Notes under the pieces: generated by a model
Database searches by the model: none
What the model saw: only the letters and a program-made list of their open reading frames with translations
Told to the model about the DNA's origin: nothing
Shown: in pieces, positions 9,835 through 21,240 of the stretch
Numbering within the stretch: position 1 is the stretch's first letter
Layout: each line of letters starts with the position of its first letter
Made by a program: the position numbers and the translations under genes
Source: Pandoraea eparura
Lineage (GTDB): Bacteria; Pseudomonadota; Gammaproteobacteria; Burkholderiales; Burkholderiaceae
NCBI RefSeq assembly: GCF_902459725.1
Contig: NZ_CABPSH010000004.1
Span: forward strand, 1-64,000
DNA length: 64,000 nucleotides
Direction: 5' to 3'

Positions 9835-10959
9835 GTGAGTCAGCATGAGCGCGCCATCGAGGCGCAAGACGAAGTGTTGTTCGACGTGGTCAACGGATTC
9901 GGCATCATCACCCTGAACCGGCCGAGGGCGTTGAACGCGATCACGCACGGCATGGTGCGGTCGATGTGGCGCCAGCTCAATGCGTGGGCCGACGACCCGG
10001 CTGTACGGGCCGTGCTGATCGAAGGCACGGGCGAAAAGGCGTTCTGCGCAGGCGGCGACGTGCGGGCGCTCTATGACAGCCGCGTGAACGGGATGAGCGA
10101 TCACCAGGCGTTCTTTATCGACGAATACCGTCTCGACTATCTGATCCACCGGTATCCGAAACCATACGTCGCGCTGCTCGACGGGATTGTGATGGGGGGC
10201 GGTATGGGCGTCGCGCAAGGGGCGACGCTGCGCATCGTCACGGACCGCACCCGGCTGGCGATGCCGGAGACGGGCATCGGCCTGTTCCCGGACGTCGGCG
10301 CCAGTTGGTTCCTCGGGCATCTGGCCCTGACGCTGGCGCGCTATCTCGGTCTGACCGGTGCGACCATCGCCGCGGCCGACGCCTTGTACTGCGGACTCGC
10401 CGATGTCTGGCTTGAAGGGGACGCGCCCCAGCAATTGCGTGCGGCACTCGTGCATTTCGATTGGCCGGAGAACGCCCCCGCTTCCGCGGATCTGCTGGCG
10501 CAGCTTCGATCCGTCATCCTCCCGCTGGGGCGCACGTGGACCGACGCCGCGCCGTTGGCGCACGTGCGGGCCACCCTCGACAGGCATTTCAGCGCGATCG
10601 ACGTGCCGGGCATCGTGGCGTCGCTTGCCAGCGACGCGCAGACCCCTTGGGCCGTCGACACGCTCGCGTTGTTGCAGCAGCGCTCGCCACTGAGCCTGTG
10701 CGTGACCGACCGGCAATTGGCGAAGGGCCGTCGGCTCGATCTGGCCGACGCGTTTCGCATGGAACTGGTGCTGGGATATCACGCGTTCGCGTCAGGCGAT
10801 TTCGTTGAGGGCGTTCGGGCACTGCTGATCGACAAGGACAAGCAGCCGCGCTGGCGATATACGACGATTGCCGACGTCCCGCGGGCGCAGGTCGAGGCCT
10901 TCTTCGTCTCACCGTGGTCGGACGGCGCGCATCCCTTGAAAGCACTGGGAGATCGTTGA
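9835..10959 (+). CDS. Enoyl-CoA hydratase/isomerase family protein (3-hydroxyisobutyryl-CoA hydrolase-like)
   Basis: 374 residues from GTG 9835, which follows the purine-rich ribosome site AAGGGGGAGGGGGA; GTG 9808 is in frame but lacks one. Length and motifs fit the HIBYL-CoA hydrolase branch of the crotonase fold: ITLNRPRALNAI, EKAFCAGGDVRALYD, DGIVMGGGMGVAQGA and MPETGIGLFPDVGASW, including the conserved acidic residues. The long C-terminal extension with QRSPLSLCVTDRQL is also typical. The enzyme would release 3-hydroxyisobutyrate in valine catabolism, consistent with the acyl-CoA dehydrogenase upstream. The other valine-pathway dehydrogenases are not in this window. Confidence 0.88.
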   Translation: MSQHERAIEAQDEVLFDVVNGFGIITLNRPRALNAITHGMVRSMWRQLNAWADDPAVRAVLIEGTGEKAFCAGGDVRALYDSRVNGMSDHQAFFIDEYRLDYLIHRYPKPYVALLDGIVMGGGMGVAQGATLRIVTDRTRLAMPETGIGLFPDVGASWFLGHLALTLARYLGLTGATIAAADALYCGLADVWLEGDAPQQLRAALVHFDWPENAPASADLLAQLRSVILPLGRTWTDAAPLAHVRATLDRHFSAIDVPGIVASLASDAQTPWAVDTLALLQQRSPLSLCVTDRQLAKGRRLDLADAFRMELVLGYHAFASGDFVEGVRALLIDKDKQPRWRYTTIADVPRAQVEAFFVSPWSDGAHPLKALGDR

Positions 10960-11023
10960 ACTCGGGTAAACGCATGCGACAATGCCGGCTTTGCGGGGCA
11001 CCGCACCATCCGTTGGAGTCCAG

Positions 11024-11581
11024 ATGCTTGTCGATATTGCCCGTCTACTACTAGACCTCGTCTTCTCGCTGTTCGGCGCGTTGTTGCTGTTGCGCGTGTG
11101 GATGCAAGCGACGCAGTTGCCACCGCGCAATCCGCTCTCGCAAGGGGTGTTCCAGTTCACCAACTGGATGGTGCTGCCGCTGCGGCGTATCGTGCCGGGG
11201 GTTGGCGGCATCGACTGGGCAAGTTTGATCGCCGCGTGGCTGTGCGCCGTCGTCTACCTGGTGCTGATCACTGCCGTCGTGGGGGTATCGCCGGTCGCGG
11301 TGTTCCCGCGAGGCTTGCTGGTGGCGCTGGTGTTGGTCGCCAAGTGGGGCGCCAACCTTGTGATGTGGATGACGCTGTTGATGGCCGTGCTGTCGTGGGT
11401 CAATCCGCGTGCGGCCGCCATGCCGATCCTCCAGCACTTGCTCGACCCGCTGCTGCGCCCGATCCGTCGCGTCATCCCGATGGTCGGCGGCTTCGATCTG
11501 TCGCCGCTGGGACTGTTCTTGCTGATGCAGATCCTGCTGATCGTGCTCGCGCGCCTAAGCCAAATCTTCGCGACGCTCTGA
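11024..11581 (+). CDS. yggT: YggT family integral membrane protein
   Basis: 185 residues from ATG 11024. Two copies of the YggT unit are visible, each a hydrophobic helix followed by PLSQGVFQFTNWMVLPLRRIVPG or HLLDPLLRPIRRVIPMVGG-type segments, with about four to five membrane helices in all. YggT proteins are inner-membrane proteins of poorly defined role, linked to cell shape, division or osmotic stress in different bacteria. An upstream in-frame ATG (10982) would add 14 non-hydrophobic residues and is less likely. The 3' end overlaps the converging gene at 11555 by 27 bases. Confidence 0.9.
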   Translation: MLVDIARLLLDLVFSLFGALLLLRVWMQATQLPPRNPLSQGVFQFTNWMVLPLRRIVPGVGGIDWASLIAAWLCAVVYLVLITAVVGVSPVAVFPRGLLVALVLVAKWGANLVMWMTLLMAVLSWVNPRAAAMPILQHLLDPLLRPIRRVIPMVGGFDLSPLGLFLLMQILLIVLARLSQIFATL

Positions 11582-11947
11582 TGCATCGGCGGGCAGCGTC
11601 GCTGCCTGCCGCAACTCACCGGCGGTCGCGTCGACGGGCAATCCCGTTGACGTCGGCTGTCCGCTCAAGTCACTTCTCTGTGCCTGATCCACGCGCCGCG
11701 CGTTCGCCATCGTCGGACGCGGCGATTCCGCACGCTTGCCCACCGGGCGCGCCAGCCCCAGACGGTGCAACACGCGGCGACCATTCTCGGTCACGATGAC
11801 TTTGGTTTGTCCCTCGTCGACGTTCACATGGACCAGGTGCGCTTGCTCCAGCGCAGCGAGGTCCGGGGGTTCTAGTGCGTCGGCATCGATCGGGCCGAGG
11901 GATGCAGCCGCCAGCAACAGCGTGGCGATTTCATGCGGGCTCAGCAT
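11555..11947 (-). CDS. Hypothetical protein, small winged-helix-like head
   Basis: 130 residues. The start ATG 11947 is preceded on its strand by AAGGAG at good spacing, and the composition is sensible, so I take it as a real gene. Residues ~1-70 (SPHEIATLLLAAA, then LAALEQAHLVHV and TENGRRVLHRLGL) look like a short winged-helix unit such as those in phage-like or MarR-like DNA-binding proteins. The tail from ~75 is polar and probably disordered. Its 3' end overlaps yggT tail to tail by 27 bases. I do not recognise a named family and assign no function. Confidence 0.65.
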   Translation of the reverse strand: MLSPHEIATLLLAAASLGPIDADALEPPDLAALEQAHLVHVNVDEGQTKVIVTENGRRVLHRLGLARPVGKRAESPRPTMANARRVDQAQRSDLSGQPTSTGLPVDATAGELRQAATLPADASERREDLA

Positions 11948-12376
11948 TGACAGGCTCCTTGAGGCGAAGGCTTCACGTCAGCGTACCGGGCAAATGTAAG
12001 GCCTCGGCTACGCCATGTTTACCGCACGTTACGACGCGCCTCCGACCCCGTCGCCGCAGGCGGTCCCGCGACGCTCCCGTGATGGTGCCGTGATGGTGCC
12101 GTCTGGCGATTCACGTCGATCGCATACGGCCGTGTGGCGACGCCGTACGCCTGACATCGGATCGCGAAGCGTGCGGCAAGTTCGGAAATACGGGTTTCCC
12201 CTAGTATGCCCGCTTTTTACGTCCTCATGTCGGGCTGCCCCCTTGTTTTGACAGGGGTTGCGCGACACTCGGGGGCAGTCCTTGGACGTCTGCGGGTCAT
12301 TTGAACTATTTTTTTTCTTTTGACGGGGTGCCAATGAAAATATACTTTCTTCGTCACCCATAGACCGCATCGTTCC
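11948..12376. other. 429-base divergent intergenic region
   Basis: It carries the promoters of the hypothetical gene (left) and the RpiR regulator (right). Visible elements are a T-rich run near 12309-12320, TTGACG and TATACT boxes at 12320-12346, and an inverted repeat CTGCCCCC (12235-12242) / GGGGGCAG (12271-12278) that could be an operator. Confidence 0.5.
12320..12346 (+). promoter_or_regulatory. Probable sigma-70 promoter of the peptide operon
   Basis: TTGACG (12320-12325) and TATACT (12341-12346) are separated by 15 bases, shorter than the ideal 17, and lie 31 bases before ATG 12377. A T-tract precedes the -35. The short spacing suggests a weak or regulated promoter. Confidence 0.45.
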
Positions 12377-13456
12377 ATGACCGACGCCGATTCGTTGCCT
12401 GCCGATTTGCCGCTCACCGAGCGCATCGTGCGTGCCATGCCCGATCTGACGCCCGCGCAGCAGCGCATGGCGGCGTTCGTGCTCGACAACACGTTTCGTG
12501 CAGCGACCATGCGCATCGACGAGTTCGCCGATGCCGTCGGCGTGTCGCTGGCCACCGTCAATCGCTTTGCTCGCGCGCTCGGCTTCGATGGATATCCGCA
12601 ATGCCGGGCCGCGATGGTGCGTGGATTCGAGGCGACGCTGGCACCGATCGAAAGCCTGCGCACGAGCAAGGCGCAGGCGAGCGCCAGCGCCGATGTGATG
12701 GCCGCGTCGCTGGCGCAGGCCGCCGAGAACCTCGAATGGACGCGTCGTGCCCTCGATGCCGCCACCTGCGAGCGCGCCGTCGAGGCGATCCTGCAGGCGC
12801 GTCGCATCTACGTGCTGGGGCTGGGCGCGAGCGGTTATCTCGCCGGCCTGCTGCATCACGGTCTCGATCCGTACTGCGAGAACGTGCAGGCGGTGGTTGG
12901 GGCGGGCGGCTCGACGCATGCCGCGCGTCAACTTTTCAAACTGCGCGAGGGCGACCTGGTGATCGCGCTCGCCTTCCCGCGCTATGTCACGGACACCATC
13001 ACGCTTTGCCAACGCCTGCGCGGACGCGGCGTGCCCGTGATGGTGCTCACCGACAGCCCGACGTCACCGTTGGCGCCGCTTGGCGACATCGTGATCTTCG
13101 TGCGCAGCAAGCCGCGTCTGTCGAGCAACTCCGAAGCGAGCGTGCTGGCGATGATCGACGCGCTGTGCGACGCCGTCGCCCAACGCGCCAAACACGCCGT
13201 CGATCGCGCGACCGAACTGACCGATTTTCTGCTGCCGTGGCTCGATTCGGCGTCGTTGGCCCCAAGCCGCCTGGCGAATGTGCCGGCGCGCATCGACACG
13301 CCACAACGCACGACGGCCGTCAGTGCCGCGGCGAAGGCCTTGACGAGCGCCGCCGCGGCCGTCAGCGTCACGCCGCAAAGCCAACCGAACCCGGCCTCAG
13401 GGGCCACGCCCCGCCTCGTGCCGGGCCATCAGGACAGAAAGGACAACGCCTCATGA
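12377..13456 (+). CDS. MurR/RpiR family transcriptional regulator with SIS domain
   Basis: 359 residues. The N-terminal RpiR HTH (~12-85) shows LTPAQQRMAAFVLDN and EFADAVGVSLATVNRFARALG. A SIS sugar-phosphate-binding domain follows at ~130-260 (RRIYVLGLGASGYLAGLLHH, RGVPVMVLTDSPTSPLA). The last ~75 residues are Ala/Pro-rich and probably disordered. SIS regulators sense phosphosugars or amino sugars; MurR in E. coli senses MurNAc-6-phosphate. It is the first gene of the isoaspartyl-peptidase/gsi/D-aminopeptidase operon, overlapping the next gene by ATGA, so it probably controls it in response to a cell-wall sugar or peptide-derived ligand. Confidence 0.92.
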   Translation: MTDADSLPADLPLTERIVRAMPDLTPAQQRMAAFVLDNTFRAATMRIDEFADAVGVSLATVNRFARALGFDGYPQCRAAMVRGFEATLAPIESLRTSKAQASASADVMAASLAQAAENLEWTRRALDAATCERAVEAILQARRIYVLGLGASGYLAGLLHHGLDPYCENVQAVVGAGGSTHAARQLFKLREGDLVIALAFPRYVTDTITLCQRLRGRGVPVMVLTDSPTSPLAPLGDIVIFVRSKPRLSSNSEASVLAMIDALCDAVAQRAKHAVDRATELTDFLLPWLDSASLAPSRLANVPARIDTPQRTTAVSAAAKALTSAAAAVSVTPQSQPNPASGATPRLVPGHQDRKDNAS

Positions 13457-14409
13457 GTCACGCCCAACGTGCGGTCATCGCCATTCATGGCGGTGCCGGA
13501 ACCATCAGTCGCGACACCTCGCCGGCAGAAATCAAGGCTTATCACGAGGCATTGGCCGACGCCTTGCGCGCCGGCCAGACCGTGCTCGCCGCGGGCGGCT
13601 CGGCGCTGGATGCCGTCTCCGAGGCGGTGCGTCACCTTGAAGATTGTCCGCGCTTCAATGCGGGGCGCGGTGCCGTGTTCACCCACGAGGGCACGCACGA
13701 ACTCGATGCGTCCATCATGGACGGTGCCACGCTCGACGCGGGCGCCATCGCCTGCGTACATCGCGTGCGCAACCCGATTCTCGCCGCTCGCGCGGTGCTC
13801 CAGCACAGCCCGCATGTGTTGCTCGTGGGCGAGGGCGCGGAAGCTTTCGCCGCGGCCAATGGGGCTGAACTGGTCGAGTCTGGGTATTTCTTTACCGAAG
13901 GTCGCTACGCCCAGTGGAAGCGCGCGTTGGCCGACGCGGCGGTCGCGCTCGATCACGACATGCCGCTCAAGAAGGAGCCGATCGATCCGGACACCAAGTT
14001 CGGGACGGTAGGCGCCGTGGCGTGCGACATGCGCGGACACGTGGCGGCGGCGACGTCCACCGGGGGCATGACGAACAAGGCGGTCGGCCGCGTTGGCGAC
14101 ACGCCGCTCATCGGCGCCGGCTGCTATGCGAACGATGCGACGGCGGCCGTCTCGGCGACGGGGACCGGCGAGGCGTTCATCCGTACCGTGGCGTGTTACG
14201 AAGTGGGCGCGCTGATGGCCTACGCGGGCCTGTCGCTCGCCGATGCCGCCGAGCGTGTGGTTCGCGAGCGTCTGCCGCGCGTGCAGGGCCGAGGCGGCCT
14301 GATCGCGGTGGACGCGCAAGGCAACGTCGCGCTGCCCTTCAATACCGAGGGGATGTATCGCGGCGTGGCGCGTGTGGGCGAGGTGCCCGTGACGGCCATT
14401 CACGAGTAA
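13453..14409 (+). CDS. iaaA: Isoaspartyl peptidase / plant-type L-asparaginase
   Basis: 318 residues of the Ntn-hydrolase asparaginase type 2 family. The precursor is expected to cleave itself before Thr185 in KFGTVGAVA, which becomes the N-terminal nucleophile; the N-terminal AIHGGAGTI, FNAGRGAVFTHEG and the later STGGMTNKAVGRVGDTPLIGAG-type substrate-binding block are all present. It removes isoaspartyl residues from beta-aspartyl dipeptides and hydrolyses asparagine. The start overlaps the RpiR stop (ATGA), indicating translational coupling. iaaA ahead of gsiABCD is the order known from E. coli. Confidence 0.95.
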   Translation: MSHAQRAVIAIHGGAGTISRDTSPAEIKAYHEALADALRAGQTVLAAGGSALDAVSEAVRHLEDCPRFNAGRGAVFTHEGTHELDASIMDGATLDAGAIACVHRVRNPILAARAVLQHSPHVLLVGEGAEAFAAANGAELVESGYFFTEGRYAQWKRALADAAVALDHDMPLKKEPIDPDTKFGTVGAVACDMRGHVAAATSTGGMTNKAVGRVGDTPLIGAGCYANDATAAVSATGTGEAFIRTVACYEVGALMAYAGLSLADAAERVVRERLPRVQGRGGLIAVDAQGNVALPFNTEGMYRGVARVGEVPVTAIHE

Positions 14410-14536
14410 CGCGCGAAGGCGCAGGGTCCGGGCCGCATTGACCTGACCCGCAGCATCAATCAGTATCACCGAGTATCACCCGGCATCACGCCGTATCAAG
14501 ATGCAGACCAGCAAGCGAAGATTAGCGAGGACAGGC

Positions 14537-16423
<1,887 letters not shown>

Positions 16424-16546
16424 TCGTGATTCAGTAGCTCAGGCAGTCCCCAGTTGCAGTTCTCGTTGTAACCACAATGCCCGCCAAGGGACGCAGTCGC
16501 AAGACTCGCTCGCGGCGACCCCGTCAGACAAGAAGGAGAAAGACAG

Positions 16547-18106
16547 ATGTCGAAAAACGCTTTGTTGGGCGCTCGCTGGAAAACCGCGATCGCATCCGTT
16601 GCCATGGCGTCCGCGGTGCTCGGTGCCGCCCCGGCGTTCGCCGCCAAGGATGTCGTGATGGCCGTGCAGTCGACGTTTACGACGATGGATCCGTACGACG
16701 CCAACGATACGCTGTCGCAGGCCGTTGCCAAGTCGTTCTACGAGGGCCTGTTCGGCTTCGACAAGGACATGAAGCTCATCAATGTGCTCGCCGATAGCTA
16801 CACGGTGTCGCCGGATGGCCTCGTGTACACGATCAAGCTCAAGTCGGGCGTGAAGTTCCAGGACGGCACGACCTTCGACGCCGCCGCCGTCAAGGCGAAC
16901 TTCGACCGCGTGACGAACCCGGACAACAAGCTCAAGCGCTACAACCTGTACAAGGAAATCGCCAAGACGGAAGTGGTCGATCCGCATACGGTGAAGTTCA
17001 CGCTCAAGGAGGCGTTCTCGCCGTTCATCAACACGCTGGCGCACCCGTCGGCCGTGATCATTTCGCCCGAGGCGCTCAAGAAGTACGGCAAGGACATCGC
17101 CTCGCACCCGGTCGGCACCGGCCCATTCGAGTTCGTCGAATGGAACCGCACCGATTACGTGAAGGTGAAGAAGTTCGACGGCTACTGGAAGAAGGGCTAT
17201 CCGAAGGTCGACACGATCACCTTCAAGCCGGTTGTCGACAACAACACGCGTGCCGCCGTGATGCAGACGGGCGAAGCCAGTTTCGCCTTCCCGCTGCCGT
17301 ACGAGCAGGCCGCCACGCTGAAGGCCAGCGGCAAGGTCGATGTGATCGCCGGCCCGTCGATCATCCAACGCTACATCAGCTTGAACACCCGCCAGAAGCC
17401 GTTTGACGACGTGCGCGTGCGTCAGGCGATCAACTACGCCATCAACAAGGAAGCCCTGGTGAAGGTGGCCTTCGCAGGCTACGCAACGCCGGCCGACGGC
17501 GTGGTGCCCAAGGGGGTCGATTACGCCGCCAAGACCGGCCCGTGGCCGTACAACCCGGCCAAGGCCAAGGAACTGCTCAAGGAAGCCGGCTACCCGAACG
17601 GCTTCGAGACGACGCTGTGGTCGGCATACACGTACACCACCGCGCAGAAGGTGATTCAGTTCGTGCAGCAGCAACTGGCGCAGGTCGGCATCAAGGCGCA
17701 GGTGCGCGCGCTCGAAGCCGGTCAGCGTGTCGATCTCGTCGAGTCGGCCCCGGATCCCGACAAGGCACCGGTGCGTATGTACTACGTGGGCTGGTCGTCG
17801 TCGACGGGCGAAGCCGATTGGGCGCTGCGTCCGCTGCTGGCCTCCGAGTCGTTCCCGCCGAAGCTGTTCAACACGGCGTACTACAAGAACGATGCGGTGG
17901 ATGCCGACTTCAACAAGGCGCTGCTCACGACCGACCGCGCCGAGAAGACCAAGCTCTACACCGATGCCCAGAAGAAGATCTGGAACGACGCGCCGTGGGC
18001 GTTCCTCGTGACGGAAAAACTGCTGTACGCGCGCAACAAGAACCTGTCGGGCGTCTACACGATGCCTGACGGCTCGTTCAACTTCACCGACATCTCGATG
18101 AAGTAA
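16547..18106 (+). CDS. gsiB: Peptide ABC transporter periplasmic substrate-binding protein GsiB-like
   Basis: 519 residues, family SBP_bac_5. Residues 1-32 are a Sec signal peptide (basic N-terminus, hydrophobic core, cleavage probably after AFA). The mature protein begins [20 protein letters not shown] and contains [20 protein letters not shown] and [15 protein letters not shown], hallmark cluster 5 motifs. It binds glutathione or small peptides in the periplasm and delivers them to GsiCD. The start is preceded by AAGGAGAAAG. It is separated from gsiC by 98 bases holding a strong hairpin, an arrangement that often raises binding-protein mRNA levels relative to the permeases. Confidence 0.93.
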   Translation: MSKNALLGARWKTAIASVAMASAVLGAAPAFAAKDVVMAVQSTFTTMDPYDANDTLSQAVAKSFYEGLFGFDKDMKLINVLADSYTVSPDGLVYTIKLKSGVKFQDGTTFDAAAVKANFDRVTNPDNKLKRYNLYKEIAKTEVVDPHTVKFTLKEAFSPFINTLAHPSAVIISPEALKKYGKDIASHPVGTGPFEFVEWNRTDYVKVKKFDGYWKKGYPKVDTITFKPVVDNNTRAAVMQTGEASFAFPLPYEQAATLKASGKVDVIAGPSIIQRYISLNTRQKPFDDVRVRQAINYAINKEALVKVAFAGYATPADGVVPKGVDYAAKTGPWPYNPAKAKELLKEAGYPNGFETTLWSAYTYTTAQKVIQFVQQQLAQVGIKAQVRALEAGQRVDLVESAPDPDKAPVRMYYVGWSSSTGEADWALRPLLASESFPPKLFNTAYYKNDAVDADFNKALLTTDRAEKTKLYTDAQKKIWNDAPWAFLVTEKLLYARNKNLSGVYTMPDGSFNFTDISMK

Positions 18107-18130
18107 GCGCCGCGCGCAAGTGTGACGTGC

Positions 18131-18160
18131 CCGCGCCGCCGGCCATGGCTGGCGGCGCGG
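18131..18160 (+). promoter_or_regulatory. Intercistronic stem-loop between gsiB and gsiC
   Basis: CCGCGCCGCC (18131-18140) pairs perfectly with GGCGGCGCGG (18151-18160) around a 10-base loop. There is no T-run, so it is probably an mRNA-stabilising or partial-termination element rather than a full terminator. Confidence 0.55.
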
Positions 18161-18204
18161 TTTACCGCAAGACATGGTTTGGCAAGACGTTCGGCAAGAC
18201 TGCG

Positions 18205-19125
18205 ATGCTCAATTACTCTCTCAAGCGCCTGCTCGGCCTGATTCCCACACTGCTGATCGTGGCCGTGCTGGTGTTCGCGTTCGTGCACATGTTGCCGGGT
18301 GACCCGGCGCGTCTGGCGGCCGGCCCGCAGGCGGACGAGGCGACCGTGGCGCTGGTGCGCCAGGATCTCGGCCTCGACAAGCCGTTGCTCACGCAGTTCA
18401 CGAACTTCATCACGCACGCGGTGCGTGGCGACTTCGGGCTGTCGATGCGCAGCAAGCAACCGGTCTCCGAAGAGATCGGCAGCCGCTTCATGCCGACGCT
18501 GTGGCTCACACTGGTGAGCATGATCTGGTCGGTGATCATCGGCATGGGCCTCGGGGTGGCCTCGGCCGTGTGGCGCAACCGCTGGCCCGACCGGCTGGGC
18601 ATGACGTTCGCCGTCTCCGGTATTTCGTTCCCAGCCTTCGCGCTGGGGATGTTGCTGATGCAGGTTTTCTCGGTGCAGCTCGGCTGGCTCCCCACGATGG
18701 GCGCCGATTCGTGGAAGAGCTACATCCTGCCCTCGATCACGCTCGGCGCGGCAGTGGCGGCCGTGATGGCGCGCTTCACCCGCTCGGCGTTCGTCGACGT
18801 GCTGCACGAAGACTTTGTGCGCACAGCGCGCGCGAAGGGGCTCAATGAAATGCGCGTGGTGTTCAAGCACGCGCTGCGCAACGCCATGATTCCTGTCGTT
18901 ACGATGATGGGTTTGCAGTTCGGCTTCCTGCTCGGCGGGTCGATTGTCGTCGAGGTGGTCTTCAACTGGCCGGGGCTCGGGCGCCTGCTGATCGATTCGG
19001 TCGAGATGCGCGACTATCCGGTGATCCAGGCGCTGGTGCTGCTGTTCTCGCTCGAGTTCATTCTGATCAACCTCGTGGTCGACGTGCTGTACGCCGTCAT
19101 CAACCCGACCATTCGCTACAAGTGA
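18205..19125 (+). CDS. gsiC: Dipeptide/glutathione ABC transporter permease GsiC
   Basis: 306 residues from ATG 18205, where the homologous N-terminus [17 protein letters not shown] begins; upstream in-frame starts lie inside the hairpin region. About six membrane helices are visible, and the binding-protein-dependent permease EAA loop is recognisable in [27 protein letters not shown](P)GDPAR after the first helix is typical of DppB/OppB/GsiC permeases. It forms the inner-membrane channel with GsiD. gsiD starts 10 bases after its stop. Confidence 0.94.
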   Translation: MLNYSLKRLLGLIPTLLIVAVLVFAFVHMLPGDPARLAAGPQADEATVALVRQDLGLDKPLLTQFTNFITHAVRGDFGLSMRSKQPVSEEIGSRFMPTLWLTLVSMIWSVIIGMGLGVASAVWRNRWPDRLGMTFAVSGISFPAFALGMLLMQVFSVQLGWLPTMGADSWKSYILPSITLGAAVAAVMARFTRSAFVDVLHEDFVRTARAKGLNEMRVVFKHALRNAMIPVVTMMGLQFGFLLGGSIVVEVVFNWPGLGRLLIDSVEMRDYPVIQALVLLFSLEFILINLVVDVLYAVINPTIRYK

Positions 19126-19135
19126 GGCACGCATC

Positions 19136-20044
19136 ATGAACGCGGGTCAATCGACTACGGCCGCCACCACCGCGGCATCCGCCAGCCAAACGCGCGTGCG
19201 CACGCCGTGGCGCGAGTTCTGGCGCAAATTCAAGAAGCAGCACATCGCCATGGTCGCCGGGGCGTTCGTGCTGGCGCTGGTCGTCATCGCGATCCTCGCG
19301 CCGCACCTCGTGCCGTTCGATCCGGAGAACTACTTCGATTACGACGCCCTGAACGCCGGGCCGTCGGCAACGCATTGGTTCGGCGTCGACTCGCTGGGAC
19401 GCGACATCTTCAGCCGCGTGCTCGCGGGCACGCGCATTTCGCTGGCCGCCGGGTTCGGCTCGGTCGCGCTCGGCGCGGTGATCGGCACGGTGCTCGGGCT
19501 GCTCGCGGGCTACTACGAAGGCTGGTGGGATCGCATCGTCATGCGCATCTCCGATGTGCTCTTCGCCTTTCCGGGCATTCTGCTCGCCATCGGCGTGGTG
19601 GCCGTGCTGGGGAACGGCATGATCAACGTGATCGTCGCGGTCGCCATCTTCTCGATCCCGGCCTTCGCGCGGCTCGTGCGCGGCAACACCCTGGTGCTCA
19701 AGCATTTGACATACATCGAGGCGGCGCGCTCCATCGGCGCGTCGGACTGGACCATCATCATGCGGCACATCCTGCCGGGTACGGTGTCGTCCATCGTCGT
19801 GTACTTCTCGATGCGTATCGGCACGTCGATCATCACCGCCGCGAGTCTGTCATTCCTCGGGTTGGGCGCGCAGCCGCCCACGCCGGAGTGGGGGGCGATG
19901 CTCAACGAAGCCCGTGCGGACATGGTCAACGCCCCGCACATCGCCATCTTCCCGAGCCTGGCCATTTTCCTGACCGTGCTCGCGTTCAATCTGCTGGGCG
20001 ACGGCCTGCGCGACGCGCTCGATCCGAAGCTCGATCGGCATTGA
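19136..20044 (+). CDS. gsiD: Dipeptide/glutathione ABC transporter permease GsiD
   Basis: 302 residues of the DppC/OppC/GsiD type. A cytosolic N-terminus (~1-35, Thr/Ala-rich) precedes the first helix, followed by [21 protein letters not shown], the conserved segment after that helix. The EAA motif is [23 protein letters not shown], and [17 protein letters not shown] is diagnostic. It pairs with GsiC to form the transmembrane pore. Its stop overlaps a potential ATG of the next gene (TGATG), and an AGGAG then serves the preferred start at 20065. Confidence 0.94.
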   Translation: MNAGQSTTAATTAASASQTRVRTPWREFWRKFKKQHIAMVAGAFVLALVVIAILAPHLVPFDPENYFDYDALNAGPSATHWFGVDSLGRDIFSRVLAGTRISLAAGFGSVALGAVIGTVLGLLAGYYEGWWDRIVMRISDVLFAFPGILLAIGVVAVLGNGMINVIVAVAIFSIPAFARLVRGNTLVLKHLTYIEAARSIGASDWTIIMRHILPGTVSSIVVYFSMRIGTSIITAASLSFLGLGAQPPTPEWGAMLNEARADMVNAPHIAIFPSLAIFLTVLAFNLLGDGLRDALDPKLDRH

Positions 20045-20064
20045 TGGCCCCGCAGGAGCGCTCC

Positions 20065-21216
20065 ATGACGTCACCGACGCCACCGACGCCATTGAAGCCG
20101 CCGCGCGACGCCTTGTTCGGCGCACCTTACGTGGGGCACCTGCCGGCCGGGCCGCGCCACGCGATCACGGACGTGCCGGGCGTGTACGTCGGTCATGTCA
20201 CGCTCGCACAAGGGCCGGTGCAGACCGGTGTGACGGTGGTGTGCCCGACGCCCGCCGACGTGGGCGGCAGCGCGGCGGGCGTGCCAGCCACGGCGGGCGC
20301 ACCCGGCGCTGGCTGGGATCCGTTTCGCGCCAAGATTCCGGCGGCGGCGGCCGTCATCAACGGCTTTGGCAAGAGCGTCGGTTTGATGCAGATCGACGAA
20401 CTCGGCGTGCTCGAGGCCCCGGTGGCGCTCACCAACACGTTCTCCGTCAGCCACGTGGTGCTTGGCCAGTTGCGCGCGGCGATCGCGGCGAATCGCGACA
20501 TTGGCCGTGGCAGTCCGTCGCTCAATCCGACCGTGCTCGAATGCAACGACGGCTACCTCAACGATATGCAGGCATTTGCCGTGACCGAGGCGCACTATAC
20601 GCAGGCGCTGGCAAACGCATCGCGCGACGTCGCGCAGGGGGCGGTCGGCGCGGGGCGCGGCATGTCGAGCTTCGGCCTCAAGGGCGGAATCGGCTCCGCG
20701 TCGCGCGTGGCGGAGACGGCCGGGGCGACCTTTACCGTCGGCGTGCTCGTGTTGTCGAACTTCGGCCGGCCGTCGCAACTGACGATTGCCGGACGTCATG
20801 TCGGGCCGGTGCTTGACACGCGTCTGGCGGCGCCGGCGCTGAGCGCCGCACCCGAGCGCGGCTCCATCATCATGCTGGTGGCCACCGATGCACCGCTCGA
20901 TGCGCGCCAGTTGCGCCGCGTCGCCACGCGTACCGGCGCCGGTCTGGCGCGCACCGGGTCCGTGTATGGCCACGGCAGCGGCGACGTGGCGCTCGCCTTC
21001 ACCACAGGCTATACGGTGGCGCATGACGCGACGGGCTGCATCGCCCCCGTCGCGCTCGTGCCGGACCCCTTGCTCGATCCGATTTTTCAAGCCACGGCGG
21101 ACGCCACCGAGCAGGCGATCCTGCACGCGCTCTTTGCCGCCGAGTCGGTGCTCGGGCGCGATGGGCACGTGCGCCGTGCCCTTGCCGACGTGCTGCCCGA
21201 CTGGGCCTCGCTGTAA
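20065..21216 (+). CDS. P1 family peptidase (DmpA-type D-/beta-aminopeptidase)
   Basis: 383 residues from ATG 20065, six bases after AGGAG; ATG 20044 overlapping the gsiD stop is an alternative. The protein belongs to MEROPS family S58 (DmpA/BapA): ITDVPGVYVGHVT near the N-terminus, TGVTVVCP, and KGGIGSASR, where cleavage before Ser activates the enzyme into two chains. DmpA-type enzymes remove N-terminal D- or beta-amino acids from short peptides. Its place between the peptide transporter and DppA suggests it hydrolyses imported D-amino-acid-containing peptides, such as murein fragments. Confidence 0.9.
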   Translation: MTSPTPPTPLKPPRDALFGAPYVGHLPAGPRHAITDVPGVYVGHVTLAQGPVQTGVTVVCPTPADVGGSAAGVPATAGAPGAGWDPFRAKIPAAAAVINGFGKSVGLMQIDELGVLEAPVALTNTFSVSHVVLGQLRAAIAANRDIGRGSPSLNPTVLECNDGYLNDMQAFAVTEAHYTQALANASRDVAQGAVGAGRGMSSFGLKGGIGSASRVAETAGATFTVGVLVLSNFGRPSQLTIAGRHVGPVLDTRLAAPALSAAPERGSIIMLVATDAPLDARQLRRVATRTGAGLARTGSVYGHGSGDVALAFTTGYTVAHDATGCIAPVALVPDPLLDPIFQATADATEQAILHALFAAESVLGRDGHVRRALADVLPDWASL

Positions 21217-21240
21217 GCCTTTCACGACATTGCCGACATC

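Noticed and set aside
12601-14409. A 602-codon frame that would join RpiR-region sequence to the isoaspartyl peptidase
   Set aside because: The first part is out of frame with the RpiR protein; the peptidase has its own start at 13453 overlapping the RpiR stop.
16439-18175. 578-codon minus-strand frame opposite gsiB
   Set aside because: Antisense shadow; His/Arg/Leu-rich with no recognisable domain.
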